Shown: in pieces, positions 22,516 to 30,441 of the stretch
Layout of the letters: each line of letters opens with the position of its first letter
Position numbering within the stretch: position 1 is the stretch's first letter
Origin: Clostridia bacterium
Lineage (GTDB): Bacteria > Bacillota > Clostridia > Oscillospirales > Acutalibacteraceae
NCBI GenBank assembly: GCA_017520705.1
Contig: JAFXFF010000002.1
Coordinates: forward strand, 1-33,900
DNA length: 33,900 bases
Reading direction: 5' to 3'
Program-made: the position numbers and the translations under genes
The notes under the pieces: generated by a model
What the model was told of the DNA's origin: nothing
What the model saw: the letters and a program-made list of their open reading frames with translations, nothing else
Databases searched by the model: none

Positions 22516-23721
22516 ATGTTAGTCGTGAAAAAATTCGGCGGCAGCTCTGTGGCGGATGCCGCCAAGCTGATGCGTGTCGCCAAAATCATCACCGATACCT
22601 ACAAAGAGGGTAACGACGTGGTGGTGGTGGTCTCCGCCCAGGGCGATACCACCGACGATCTGATTGAAAAGGCCAAAGAGATCAATCCCCGCGCCAGCAA
22701 ACGCGAGATGGATATGCTGATGGCCTCCGGCGAGCAGATCTCCATCTCTCTGCTGGCGATGGCCATCGATTCGCTGGGCTATCCCGCCATCTCCCTCCTG
22801 GGTTGGCAGGCCGGCTTCGAGACCAGCACCAAATACGGTGCCGCCCGCATCAAGCGGGTGAATCCCGAGCGCATCCGCGCCGAGCTGGACAAAAAGCGTA
22901 TCGTCATCGTGGCGGGTTTCCAGGGACTTAACCGCTTTGAGGATATGACCACCCTGGGCCGCGGCGGCTCCGACACCAGTGCGGTAGCCATCGCCGCCGC
23001 CATGCGGGCCGATCTGTGCCAGATCTATACCGACGTGGAGGGTGTCTATACCGCCGACCCCCGTAAGATCCCCGGCGCTGTGAAGCTGGATGAGATCACC
23101 TACAACGAAATGCTCGAAATGGCCACCTCCGGTGCACAGGTTCTCAACAACCGCTCGGTGGAAATGGCGAAAAAATACAACGTGGAACTGGAGGTCCTGT
23201 CCAGCATTACCGTGGCGGCAGGCACCAAGGTCAAGGAGGTTACGAATATGGAAAAAATGCTGATTAAGGGCGTTGCCAAGGACGACGGCGTGGCCCGTGT
23301 TGCTGTCATCGGTGTGCCGGATGAGCCCGGCATCGCCTTCAAGGTCTTCTCCCGCGTCGCCAAGGCGCACATCTGCGTGGACAACATCCTGCAGTCCGTG
23401 GGCCGCGACGGCACCAAGGACATCGCCTTCACCGTGCCCGCCGGCGACGCCGACTCCGCCGTGGAGAGCCTGCGCGACTACTGCGAGATGGTGGGTGCCC
23501 AGGAGCTGCTGGTGGAGAAGGACGTGTGCAAGGTCTCCATCGTGGGTGCCGGTATGGAGACCCACGAGAACGTGGCCGCCGGTATGTTTGAGGCGCTGGC
23601 GGATGCCGGCATCAACATCCAGATGATCTCCTCCAGCGAGATCCGCGTGTCGGTGCTGGTGGATAAAAAGGACGGCGACCGTGCGGTGGCTGCCGTACAC
23701 CGCCACTTCTTCGGCGCGTAA
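22516..23721 (+). CDS. lysC: Aspartate kinase (aspartokinase II type, alpha subunit)
   Basis: The protein has 401 residues. The kinase domain begins VVKKFGGSSVAD and contains TTLGRGGSDTSAVA. Two ACT domains occupy the C-terminal third (about 260-401). It phosphorylates aspartate, the first step to lysine, threonine, methionine and diaminopimelate for the cell wall. The length matches the alpha subunit of Bacillus LysC (about 408). An in-frame ATG with a perfect ribosome site at 23233-23250 should produce the ACT-only beta subunit (separate entry). A terminator follows at 23734. Confidence 0.95.
   Translation: MLVVKKFGGSSVADAAKLMRVAKIITDTYKEGNDVVVVVSAQGDTTDDLIEKAKEINPRASKREMDMLMASGEQISISLLAMAIDSLGYPAISLLGWQAGFETSTKYGAARIKRVNPERIRAELDKKRIVIVAGFQGLNRFEDMTTLGRGGSDTSAVAIAAAMRADLCQIYTDVEGVYTADPRKIPGAVKLDEITYNEMLEMATSGAQVLNNRSVEMAKKYNVELEVLSSITVAAGTKVKEVTNMEKMLIKGVAKDDGVARVAVIGVPDEPGIAFKVFSRVAKAHICVDNILQSVGRDGTKDIAFTVPAGDADSAVESLRDYCEMVGAQELLVEKDVCKVSIVGAGMETHENVAAGMFEALADAGINIQMISSSEIRVSVLVDKKDGDRAVAAVHRHFFGA
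23248..23721 (+). CDS. lysC: Aspartate kinase beta subunit from an internal in-frame start
   Basis: AAGGAGGT at 23233-23240 is followed 7 nt later by ATG 23248 (MEKMLIKGV), in the lysC frame. The product would be 157 residues comprising only the two ACT domains. Bacillus subtilis LysC makes a beta subunit of about 163 residues in just this way and the enzyme is an alpha2-beta2 tetramer. The site lies at the kinase-ACT boundary, where a strong ribosome site by chance is unlikely. Confidence 0.75.
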   Translation: MEKMLIKGVAKDDGVARVAVIGVPDEPGIAFKVFSRVAKAHICVDNILQSVGRDGTKDIAFTVPAGDADSAVESLRDYCEMVGAQELLVEKDVCKVSIVGAGMETHENVAAGMFEALADAGINIQMISSSEIRVSVLVDKKDGDRAVAAVHRHFFGA

Positions 23722-23733
23722 AAAAGGAATGTC

Positions 23734-23770
23734 AACGGTGAGCAGAGACAGAATCTCTGCTCACCGTTTT
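23734..23770 (+). terminator. Rho-independent terminator of lysC
   Basis: A 15-bp stem AACGGTGAGCAGAGA/TCTCTGCTCACCGTT with a 5-nt loop is followed by T residues, about 12 nt past the stop codon. Confidence 0.9.
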
Positions 23771-23807
23771 CCATTTCAGGGAATGTCTGTTAAAACTTGA
23801 ACAATCA

Positions 23808-23836
23808 TTGACAAACCTTTCACTTGCCTTTATTAT
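23808..23836 (+). promoter_or_regulatory. Promoter of the rnf operon
   Basis: TTGACA (23808-23813), a 17-nt spacer and TATTAT (23831-23836). The leader of about 65 nt contains a possible hairpin TTGTAG/CTACAA (23865-23888) just before the rnfC ribosome site. Confidence 0.8.
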
Positions 23837-23907
23837 TATAATGATGTATTATGGGCAAAGGGCGTTGTAGGCCCCCTCTGCCACTACAAAAGAAAGGTGT
23901 ATGAACT

Positions 23908-25221
23908 ATGGCTTCCTATCTCCACGGGGTTCACGTACCCCACAGAAAAAAGACCCGGCACAAGCCCGTTCTGCGCATGGATATCCCCAAGGTCGTCACC
24001 ATCCCCATGAGTATGCACATCGGTGCCCCCTCCGTCCCCATCGTCAAAGTGGGTGACGAGGTCAAAGTGGGACAAAAGATCGCGGAGGCCGGCGGCTTTG
24101 TGTCTGTACCGGTGTACAGCGGCGTGTCCGGCAAGGTAAGCAAAATCAAAGATTATCTGGATGCGAACGGCAGAACCGCCCCCGCCATCGTCATCGAATC
24201 CGACGGCCTGCAGACCGTGGCCGAGACCGTCATTCCTCCCATCGTGACCAACCGCGAGGAACTGCTGACTGCCCTCAAAGAAAGCGGCATCGTGGGTCTG
24301 GGCGGCGCCGGCTTCCCCACCCACGTAAAATTTGCCGTGGAACCCGAGCGCATCGACTATCTGGTCATCAACGGCGCCGAGTGCGAGCCCTACGTCACCA
24401 GTGACACCATCACCATGATGGAGCGCAGCGAGGATATGGGCTATGCCCTGCGTGTACTCTGCGACATCCTGGGCATCCGCAAGGTCGTGGTCGGCATTGA
24501 GAACAACAAGAAGCGCGCAGCCGTGGCCATGCGCAAAATGGCTGCCGACATTGTCGAGGCCGAGGTGAGCGTCAAGATGCTCCCCTCCGTCTATCCCCAG
24601 GGCGGAGAAAAGGTACTCATCTACCACACCGTGGGTCGCGTTGTGCCCGAGGGCAAGCTGCCCATCGACGCCGGCTGCATCGTCATCAACTGTACCACTC
24701 TGGCCACCATCGGCACCTATCTCAAGACGGGTATGCCCCTGGTGGAGAAGTGCGTGACGGTAGACGGTGGCGCCGTAACCAATCCCCAGAACGTACTAGC
24801 CCCCGTAGGCACCGCCATCGCTGAACTGTTTGAGGCCTGCGGCGGTTTGACCTGCGACCCTGCCAAAATCCTTTACGGCGGCCCCATGATGGGCGTAACC
24901 GTGCCCGATACCACCGAGCCCGTGATGACCAACACCAATGCGGTGATGGCCCTCACCAAGAAAGAGGCCTGGCTACCCAAGACCACCGCCTGCATCCGCT
25001 GCGGCTCCTGCACCAACCACTGTCCCTTCGGTCTGGCGCCCATGGCCATCTCCCACGCCTACAAGGTGGGCGACGTGGAAACACTGAAAACCCTGAACGT
25101 GGAAACCTGTATGCTGTGCGGTTGCTGTTCGTTCGTCTGCCCTGCCAACCGTCCTCTGGTACAGAGAAACAAACTGGCTAAGGAATTGCTCAAAGAATTG
25201 CGTGCAAAGGAGGGAAAATAA
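23908..25221 (+). CDS. rnfC: Rnf complex subunit C (NADH-binding, Fe-S)
   Basis: The protein has 437 residues. The N-terminal biotin-like barrel (VKVGDEVKVGQKIAEAGG) is followed by the NADH/FMN-binding SLBB-type core with GLGGAGFPTHVK (about 131-142), and two [4Fe-4S] motifs, CIRCGSCTNHCP and CMLCGCCSFVCP (about 365-415). RnfC is the peripheral subunit that passes electrons between ferredoxin-derived clusters and NAD+. It is the first gene of rnfCDGEAB, the usual order in Clostridia and Acetobacterium. It starts at 23908 after AAAGG. Confidence 0.96.
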   Translation: MASYLHGVHVPHRKKTRHKPVLRMDIPKVVTIPMSMHIGAPSVPIVKVGDEVKVGQKIAEAGGFVSVPVYSGVSGKVSKIKDYLDANGRTAPAIVIESDGLQTVAETVIPPIVTNREELLTALKESGIVGLGGAGFPTHVKFAVEPERIDYLVINGAECEPYVTSDTITMMERSEDMGYALRVLCDILGIRKVVVGIENNKKRAAVAMRKMAADIVEAEVSVKMLPSVYPQGGEKVLIYHTVGRVVPEGKLPIDAGCIVINCTTLATIGTYLKTGMPLVEKCVTVDGGAVTNPQNVLAPVGTAIAELFEACGGLTCDPAKILYGGPMMGVTVPDTTEPVMTNTNAVMALTKKEAWLPKTTACIRCGSCTNHCPFGLAPMAISHAYKVGDVETLKTLNVETCMLCGCCSFVCPANRPLVQRNKLAKELLKELRAKEGK

Positions 25222-25224
25222 GAA

Positions 25225-26136
25225 ATGAGTAAGCTTTCTATGTCCCCTCATATTCATAGCGGTATGTCCACCGGCGGCATTATGCTGGATGTGATCATCG
25301 CCCTGCTGCCCGCCGCCGTGGCCGGCGTGGTCATCTTCGGCCTCAGCGCTCTGTGGGTGATTCTCACCTGCGTCATCTCCTGCGTGGCTCTGGAGGCGCT
25401 GTTTACCCTCATCGCCAAGAAGCCCCAGTCGGTGAAGGATCTCTCCGCCGCCGTGACCGGTCTGCTGCTGGCCCTCAATCTGCCCGCCAACATACCGCTG
25501 TGGCAGTGCGTCGTAGGCTCCCTCTTCGCCATCATCGTAGTGAAATGCCTCTTCGGCGGTCTGGGCCAGAACGTGGTCAACCCCGCTATCGCTGCCCGTG
25601 TGTTTATGCTGGTGGCCTTTGGCTCCCTGGCGAAGGCGGCCTTCCCCGTGGATGCGGTGGCCGGCGCCACCCCCCTGGCACCGGGTGCCACCATGCCCGA
25701 CCTGCTGACCCTGTTCACCGGCTACTACGGCGGTGCCATCGGTGAAACCTGCTCCGTGGCCCTGCTGGTAGGCGGTATCTATTTGGTGGTGCGTCGCGTC
25801 ATCACCTGGCACAACCCCGTAGCTTTTATGGGCACTGTGTTCGTCTTCTCCTTCCTGATGGAGGGCTACGACCCCATCAAGGCGCTATCTATGGTGCTGT
25901 GCGGCGGTGTCGTCATCGGCGCCATCTTCATGGCCACCGACTACACCACCTCTCCCCCCACCCCCTGGGGTAAGGTCATCTTCGGTATCGGCTGCGGCCT
26001 CTTCACCTGCCTCATCCGCTATTTCGGCAGCTATCCTGAGGGTGTATCCTTCGCGATCCTGTTTATGAACATTCTCACCCCCTACATCAATCGCTGGACC
26101 CGCCATAAGGTGTTTGGAACGGGAGGTGCCAAGTGA
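25225..26136 (+). CDS. rnfD: Rnf complex subunit D (membrane flavoprotein)
   Basis: The protein has 303 residues and several membrane helices. The covalent FMN attachment sequence GATPL is present with Thr149 as the likely acceptor, modified by ApbE in known Rnf/Nqr systems; apbE lies 6 kb downstream. AAGGAGGG precedes the start, 3 nt after the rnfC stop. The stop overlaps the rnfG start (TGATG). Confidence 0.95.
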   Translation: MSKLSMSPHIHSGMSTGGIMLDVIIALLPAAVAGVVIFGLSALWVILTCVISCVALEALFTLIAKKPQSVKDLSAAVTGLLLALNLPANIPLWQCVVGSLFAIIVVKCLFGGLGQNVVNPAIAARVFMLVAFGSLAKAAFPVDAVAGATPLAPGATMPDLLTLFTGYYGGAIGETCSVALLVGGIYLVVRRVITWHNPVAFMGTVFVFSFLMEGYDPIKALSMVLCGGVVIGAIFMATDYTTSPPTPWGKVIFGIGCGLFTCLIRYFGSYPEGVSFAILFMNILTPYINRWTRHKVFGTGGAK

Positions 26137-27296
26137 TGCTGAAGAACATAAAAAGTGTGGGCGTGCTGGTAGCCATCTGCTCGGTCATCGCCCTGCTGCT
26201 GGCACTGACCAACCAGATCACCGCCCCCATCATTGAGAAAAACTCCGCCGCCGCCGCGAATAAGGCGCTGCTGGAGGTTATGCCCGAGGGCAAGGGCTTT
26301 GAACAGGTGGATATGAGCAAGTACACCCTGCCCGCCACCGTCACCGAAGCTTACAAGGAGACCTCCGGCAAGGGCTACGTCATCAAGCTGACCACCACCG
26401 GCTATGGCCCGGGTATGGTCATTATGTGCGGCGTATCCGCCGACGGTAAGGTCACCGGCGCGGTGTGCCTGTCCTCCAACGAGACCCTGAGCAAGGAGAA
26501 GGAGTACGGCAAGGTCTTTGCCGGCAAGGATGCCGCCGCCGTGGAGGCCACCGACACCATCGGCGGTGCCACCATGACCACCGGTGCCTATAAGAACGCC
26601 ATCAAAGACGCCCTGACCTCTGCGAAGGTGCTGGGCGGCGAGAACGTGGACGTCCGTACCCCCGAGCAGATCTTCCAGGATAACTTGGCCGCGGCCCTGC
26701 CCGCCGGCGAGGGTAAATTCACCAAGATGTTCCTCACCGAGGTGCTGGAGGGCGTGGACGCCGTCTACTCCGCCGATAACGGTGCCGGCTACGTCGCCAT
26801 CGTCGGCGAGGAGTTTGCCGGTATCGAGGCAGAGGCTCCCACCGCCTATCCCGCCATTGCGGATGCCATCAAGGCTATGACAGAATCCACCCTCACCGAC
26901 GTGGATCTGACCGCCTACGAGGGCATCCACAAGAACGTGACCTCGGCGAAAAAGACCGCCGGCGGCAACTACGTGCTGGAGGTCAAGGGTGCCGGCTACG
27001 GCATCGTGGGCGGCGATGAGTACCATCCCGCCAGCGGCGAGTATATCGTCATCCGCGTATCCATGACCGCCGATGGCAAGATCATCGACTGTCTCACCGT
27101 ATCCCAGGCTGAGACCCCCAATCTGGGCTCCGTCTGCGGCGACGAGTCCTTCTCCTCCCGCTTTGACGGCAAGACCGAGGCGGACATCCCCGCCGTGGAG
27201 GGCATCGGTGGCGCCACCATGACCACCGACGGCTACAAGACCGCGATCCTGCGCTGCTTCGCAGCGGTACAAATTCTGGAAGGAGGTGCCGAGTAA
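26136..27296 (+). CDS. rnfG: Rnf complex subunit G with two FMN-binding domains
   Basis: The protein has 386 residues, about twice the usual 180-210 of RnfG. After an N-terminal membrane helix (about 8-28), two FMN_bind domains follow, each ending in the flavin site GGATMTT, with acceptor Thr146 in the first and Thr361 in the second. The second domain keeps the family sequence ETPNLGS; the first has the divergent SSNETLSKEKEYG. Each site should carry FMN added by ApbE. The start is ATG 26136 with GGGAGGTG 7-8 nt upstream, overlapping the rnfD stop. The stop overlaps the rnfE start (TAATG). Confidence 0.93.
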   Translation: MLKNIKSVGVLVAICSVIALLLALTNQITAPIIEKNSAAAANKALLEVMPEGKGFEQVDMSKYTLPATVTEAYKETSGKGYVIKLTTTGYGPGMVIMCGVSADGKVTGAVCLSSNETLSKEKEYGKVFAGKDAAAVEATDTIGGATMTTGAYKNAIKDALTSAKVLGGENVDVRTPEQIFQDNLAAALPAGEGKFTKMFLTEVLEGVDAVYSADNGAGYVAIVGEEFAGIEAEAPTAYPAIADAIKAMTESTLTDVDLTAYEGIHKNVTSAKKTAGGNYVLEVKGAGYGIVGGDEYHPASGEYIVIRVSMTADGKIIDCLTVSQAETPNLGSVCGDESFSSRFDGKTEADIPAVEGIGGATMTTDGYKTAILRCFAAVQILEGGAE

Positions 27297-27982
27297 TGAG
27301 AAAAGACAGCAATCTGGATGTGTTGACGAAGGGCATCCTCAAAGAAAACCCCGTGTTGGTGCTCATTCTCGGCACCTGCCCCACCCTGGCTACCACCGGC
27401 ACGGTGGACGGCGCCGTGGGTATGGGCTTGGCGGCGTTGGCCGTGCTTCTGTGCTCCAACGTCTTCATCTCCCTGCTGCGCAACATCATCCCCGAGACCA
27501 TGCGCATCCCCTGCTATATCGTCATCATCGCCGGCTTCGTCACCATCGTTAAGCTGTTTGTGCAGGCCTACCTCCCCGATCTCTACGCCACCTTGGGCGT
27601 GTATCTGGACCTGATAACGGTCAACTGCATCATCCTCGGCCGCGCCGAGATGTTCGCCAGCAAGAACCCCGTGGTCAAGTCCGCTCTGGACGGCATCGGT
27701 ATGGGCATCGGCTTTACCATCGCACTGACCGCCATGGCCATCGTCCGTGAGGTGTTGGGTAACGCCACCTTTGCCGGAAACTCCATCGCCTTCCTGGAGC
27801 CTTACAAGATTTCTTTCCTCACCAAGGCTCCCGGCGGTCTGCTGGTCTACGGCCTGCTGATCGCGCTGGTGTACGTCATCACCAAGGGTAAGGCGCCCCT
27901 GAAGAAGTCCTTCTCCTGCGCCGGCTGCCCCAATGCCGCCACCTGCCACACCGCCTGCACCGAGAAAGGAGATGAGCAGTAA
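27296..27982 (+). CDS. rnfE: Rnf complex subunit E
   Basis: This is a 228-residue integral membrane protein of about six helices (KENPVLVLILGTCPTLA near the N-terminus; RNIIPETMRIPCYIVIIAGF), homologous to RnfA/NqrD. RnfE with RnfA forms the membrane core that carries a [2Fe-2S] centre and couples electron flow to ion movement. The C-terminal tail is unusual: about 25 residues with four Cys in CAGCPNAATCHTAC. It overlaps rnfG and rnfA by TAATG junctions. Confidence 0.95.
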   Translation: MRKDSNLDVLTKGILKENPVLVLILGTCPTLATTGTVDGAVGMGLAALAVLLCSNVFISLLRNIIPETMRIPCYIVIIAGFVTIVKLFVQAYLPDLYATLGVYLDLITVNCIILGRAEMFASKNPVVKSALDGIGMGIGFTIALTAMAIVREVLGNATFAGNSIAFLEPYKISFLTKAPGGLLVYGLLIALVYVITKGKAPLKKSFSCAGCPNAATCHTACTEKGDEQ

Positions 27983-28575
27983 TGTTTAAGACCTTGATCA
28001 TCATCCTGCTTTCCTCCGTGTTTGTGGACAACTACGTGCTGTCCCGCTTCCTGGGTATCTGCCCCTTCCTGGGCGTGTCCAAAAAGCTGGACCAAGCCAC
28101 CGGTATGGGCATCGCCGTCACCGCGGTGATGCTGCTGGCCTGCGCCGTTACCTGGCCCATCCAGTATTTCGTGCTCAACGCCCTGAATATGGGCTATATG
28201 CAGAACATCGTGTTCATCCTGGTTATCGCTGCACTGGTGCAGATGCTGGAACTGCTACTGAAAAAATTCTCCCCCTCCCTGCACAAGGGTCTGGGCGTGT
28301 ACCTGCCCCTCATCACCACCAACTGCGCTGTGCTGGGCGTGGCCATCAACAACATCAACGACGGCTTCACCTTCATCGAGTCTATTGTCAGCGCTTTGGG
28401 CGTAGGTTTGGGCTTCCTATTGGCGATGGTGCTGTTCTCCGGTCTGCGTACCCGCATCCACGACGCCAACGTGCCCGCCCCCTTCCGCGGCCTGCCTGTC
28501 ACCCTCATTGCCGCATCCTTCATCTCTCTGGCATTCATGGGCTTCGGCGGTATCGTTGAGAACATCTTCAAATAA
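27982..28575 (+). CDS. rnfA: Rnf complex subunit A
   Basis: The integral membrane protein has 197 residues and about six helices, with the family sequences VDNYVLSRFLGICPFLGVS and PLITTNCAVLGVA. Cys residues in these two segments match the pair of half-helix sites that bind the intramembrane [2Fe-2S] cluster in NqrD/E and RnfA/E. The length is typical. It overlaps rnfE by TAATG; rnfB follows after 15 nt. Confidence 0.96.
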   Translation: MFKTLIIILLSSVFVDNYVLSRFLGICPFLGVSKKLDQATGMGIAVTAVMLLACAVTWPIQYFVLNALNMGYMQNIVFILVIAALVQMLELLLKKFSPSLHKGLGVYLPLITTNCAVLGVAINNINDGFTFIESIVSALGVGLGFLLAMVLFSGLRTRIHDANVPAPFRGLPVTLIAASFISLAFMGFGGIVENIFK

Positions 28576-28590
28576 GGAGGTAATGAAAAT

Positions 28591-29424
28591 ATGGATATTT
28601 TAATTGCTTTCTTAGTCGTTGCCGCCATCGCTCTGCTGTTGGGCATTCTGCTGGCGGTCATCTCTCACTTCTTCGCCGTACCCGAAGACCCCACCCAGCA
28701 GCAGGTGCGCGCCTGCCTGCCCGGCATCAACTGCGGTGCCTGCGGCTATAAGGGCTGTGACGACTACGCCGCCGCCGTGGCGGGCGGTGGTGTCAAGCCC
28801 AACCTCTGCATCCCCGGCGCCCAGTCGGTGGCCGACGCCATCGGCGCCATCATCGGCGTGGAGGCTGAGCCCTTCGATGACGTGGTCGCCTTTGTGGCCT
28901 GCAACGGCCACTGCGGCGCCACCCACAACAAGGCCGACTACGAGGGCGTCCAGTCCTGTGAGGCCGCCGGCATGCTCTTTGGCGGTCCCGGCGCCTGCAC
29001 CTACGGCTGCTTAGGCTTCGGCGACTGCGCCAAGGTGTGCCCCGCCGACGCCATCTGCACCATCGACGGCATCGCCCACGTGGACACCAGCCGCTGCCTG
29101 GGCTGCGGCGTCTGCGCCAAGGCCTGCCCCAAGGGCATCATCCACATGCTGCCTCAGGATGCTGAAGTGGCCGTGATGTGCAGCAACAAAGACAAGGGTG
29201 TCGACGCCCGCAAGGCCTGCCAGAACGCCTGCATCGGCTGCAAAAAGTGCGAAAAGACCTGCCCCAATGGGGCCATCACCGTGGTGGACAACCTGGCGAT
29301 CATCGACTACGACAAGTGCACCGCCTGCGGTGCCTGCGTGGAGTGCTGTCCTACCGGCTGCCTGAAGAAGGTATTCTTCCCCAACCTGCCCGAGGGCGTG
29401 GAAGCAGAAGACCTGCTGGACTGA
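28591..29424 (+). CDS. rnfB: Rnf complex subunit B (polyferredoxin)
   Basis: The protein has 277 residues. An N-terminal membrane helix (about 3-25) is followed by the characteristic [4Fe-4S] motif with INCGACGYKGC (about 48-58). Ferredoxin-like motifs come next: GCLGFGDCAKVCP, CLGCGVCAKACP, CIGCKKCEKTCP and CTACGACVECCP. RnfB receives electrons from reduced ferredoxin. The start at 28591 has AAGGAGG 10 nt upstream. It is the last rnf gene; the NusG-II protein gene starts one nucleotide after its stop codon. Confidence 0.96.
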   Translation: MDILIAFLVVAAIALLLGILLAVISHFFAVPEDPTQQQVRACLPGINCGACGYKGCDDYAAAVAGGGVKPNLCIPGAQSVADAIGAIIGVEAEPFDDVVAFVACNGHCGATHNKADYEGVQSCEAAGMLFGGPGACTYGCLGFGDCAKVCPADAICTIDGIAHVDTSRCLGCGVCAKACPKGIIHMLPQDAEVAVMCSNKDKGVDARKACQNACIGCKKCEKTCPNGAITVVDNLAIIDYDKCTACGACVECCPTGCLKKVFFPNLPEGVEAEDLLD

Positions 29425-29425
29425 T

Positions 29426-29815
29426 ATGGAACACATCGATAAAACACGGCTGCGCCGCAACGACGTGATTTTCATCGCCGCCCTGCTGGCGGTGGTCGCC
29501 ATTGCCGGCGCCTGCCTGTACTTCCTCCGCGGCGAAGGGAATACCGTCACCGTTACGGTGGACGGCGAGGTGTACGCCACCTATTCCCTGGCTGTGGACC
29601 GAGTGGAGGATATCCACACCGGCAAGGACGGGCTCAACCGCCTGGTTATCAAAGACGGAAAAGCGTGGGTGGAGACCGCATCCTGCCCCGACGGCATCTG
29701 CGCCGCCCACAAACCCATCCACCGCGAGGGCGAGAGCATCGTCTGCCTGCCCAACAAGGTGGTTATCACCGTCAGCACCGCCGACAGCGGCAACCAACCC
29801 GACATTGTGGTATAA
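29426..29815 (+). CDS. NusG domain II-containing membrane protein (DUF1312)
   Basis: The protein has 129 residues: one membrane helix (about 15-35), then a small beta domain with the family motifs ASCPDGICAAHKPI and IVCLPNKVVI. The three Cys are typical. The family is often found beside Gx/HepS-I proteins, FMN-binding proteins and ApbE; its role is unknown. The start lies 1 nt after the rnfB stop with no ribosome site, so it is translationally coupled. The Gx gene follows after 13 nt. Confidence 0.88.
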   Translation: MEHIDKTRLRRNDVIFIAALLAVVAIAGACLYFLRGEGNTVTVTVDGEVYATYSLAVDRVEDIHTGKDGLNRLVIKDGKAWVETASCPDGICAAHKPIHREGESIVCLPNKVVITVSTADSGNQPDIVV

Positions 29816-29828
29816 GGAGGCGGTTCCT

Positions 29829-30329
29829 GTGCAAAATAAAGGTAAGGACACCGCCTTTCTGGGGCTGTGTGTGGCGCTGGCGCTGGGGCTGGCCTACATC
29901 GAGGTGCTGATGCCCCCGTTGCTTGCCGCAGTGCCCGGCATCAAGATGGGATTGCCGAACATCATCCTTATCTTCCTGCTCTATCGCCGCGGCGTTGCCT
30001 CGGCGGCTACGGTCTCTTTACTGAGAATCGTGTTAGTCACCCTGCTGTTCGGCAACACCATGGCCTTCCTCTACAGCCTGGCCGGCGGTGTGCTAAGTAT
30101 GGCGGTGATGGTACTGCTCAAAAAGCTGAATTTCCTGTCCGTGACAGGGGTCAGCGTAGCCGGCGGCGTCACCCACAACGCAGGTCAGATCCTCATGGCC
30201 ATGTGGCTGATGAACACCGCCGAATTGGGGTATTATCTCATCGTTTTAGCGGTGACGGGAACCATCGCCGGCCTGCTCATCGGCCTGTGCGGTGCCCTGC
30301 TCATCCGCCGTATCCCCAATCGCTGGTAA
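29829..30329 (+). CDS. Gx transporter/heptaprenyl diphosphate synthase component I-like membrane protein
   Basis: The protein has 166 residues from GTG 29829, with AAGGAGG about 8-9 nt upstream. It is almost wholly hydrophobic (about five helices) with the family pattern GIKMGLPNI, SLLRIVLVTLLFGN and GGVTHNAGQ. Many databases name it after HepS component I, but the sequence looks like a small ECF-S-like membrane protein rather than a prenyl synthase. Its association with DUF1312 and Rnf/flavin genes suggests a role in quinone, flavin or precursor handling (inference). Confidence 0.85.
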   Translation: MQNKGKDTAFLGLCVALALGLAYIEVLMPPLLAAVPGIKMGLPNIILIFLLYRRGVASAATVSLLRIVLVTLLFGNTMAFLYSLAGGVLSMAVMVLLKKLNFLSVTGVSVAGGVTHNAGQILMAMWLMNTAELGYYLIVLAVTGTIAGLLIGLCGALLIRRIPNRW

Positions 30330-30355
30330 AACGAAACTTTGTTAAATAAAAAACA

Positions 30356-30384
30356 TTGACAAACATTGCCACCTATGGTATAAT
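30356..30384 (+). promoter_or_regulatory. Consensus sigma-A promoter of the lipoprotein/apbE segment
   Basis: TTGACA (30356-30361), exactly 17 nt, TATAAT (30379-30384): both hexamers perfect. The predicted start point is about 30391, the first base of a hairpin GTCCC/GGGAC (30391-30408). Confidence 0.93.
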
Positions 30385-30390
30385 GTGTTT

Positions 30391-30408
30391 GTCCCGCATC
30401 CGTGGGAC
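30391..30408 (+). promoter_or_regulatory. 5'-terminal mRNA hairpin
   Basis: The 5-bp stem GTCCC/GGGAC (6 bp with the flanking T-A) begins at the predicted first transcribed base and is followed by ATTTTT. It may protect the transcript from 5'-dependent decay; it is probably too short for an efficient terminator. Confidence 0.55.
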
Positions 30409-30441
30409 ATTTTTATGAAATTTTTTAAGGAGGAAACCCCA

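Noticed and set aside
22386-22592. Minus-strand frame of 68 codons through the tandem repeat
   Set aside because: It merely translates the repeat unit and runs antisense into lysC, with no ribosome site.
30385-30441. Longer N-terminus for the lipoprotein starting upstream of 30442
   Set aside because: It would begin within the promoter or 5' hairpin and spoil the signal peptide; ATG 30442 has an ideal ribosome site.
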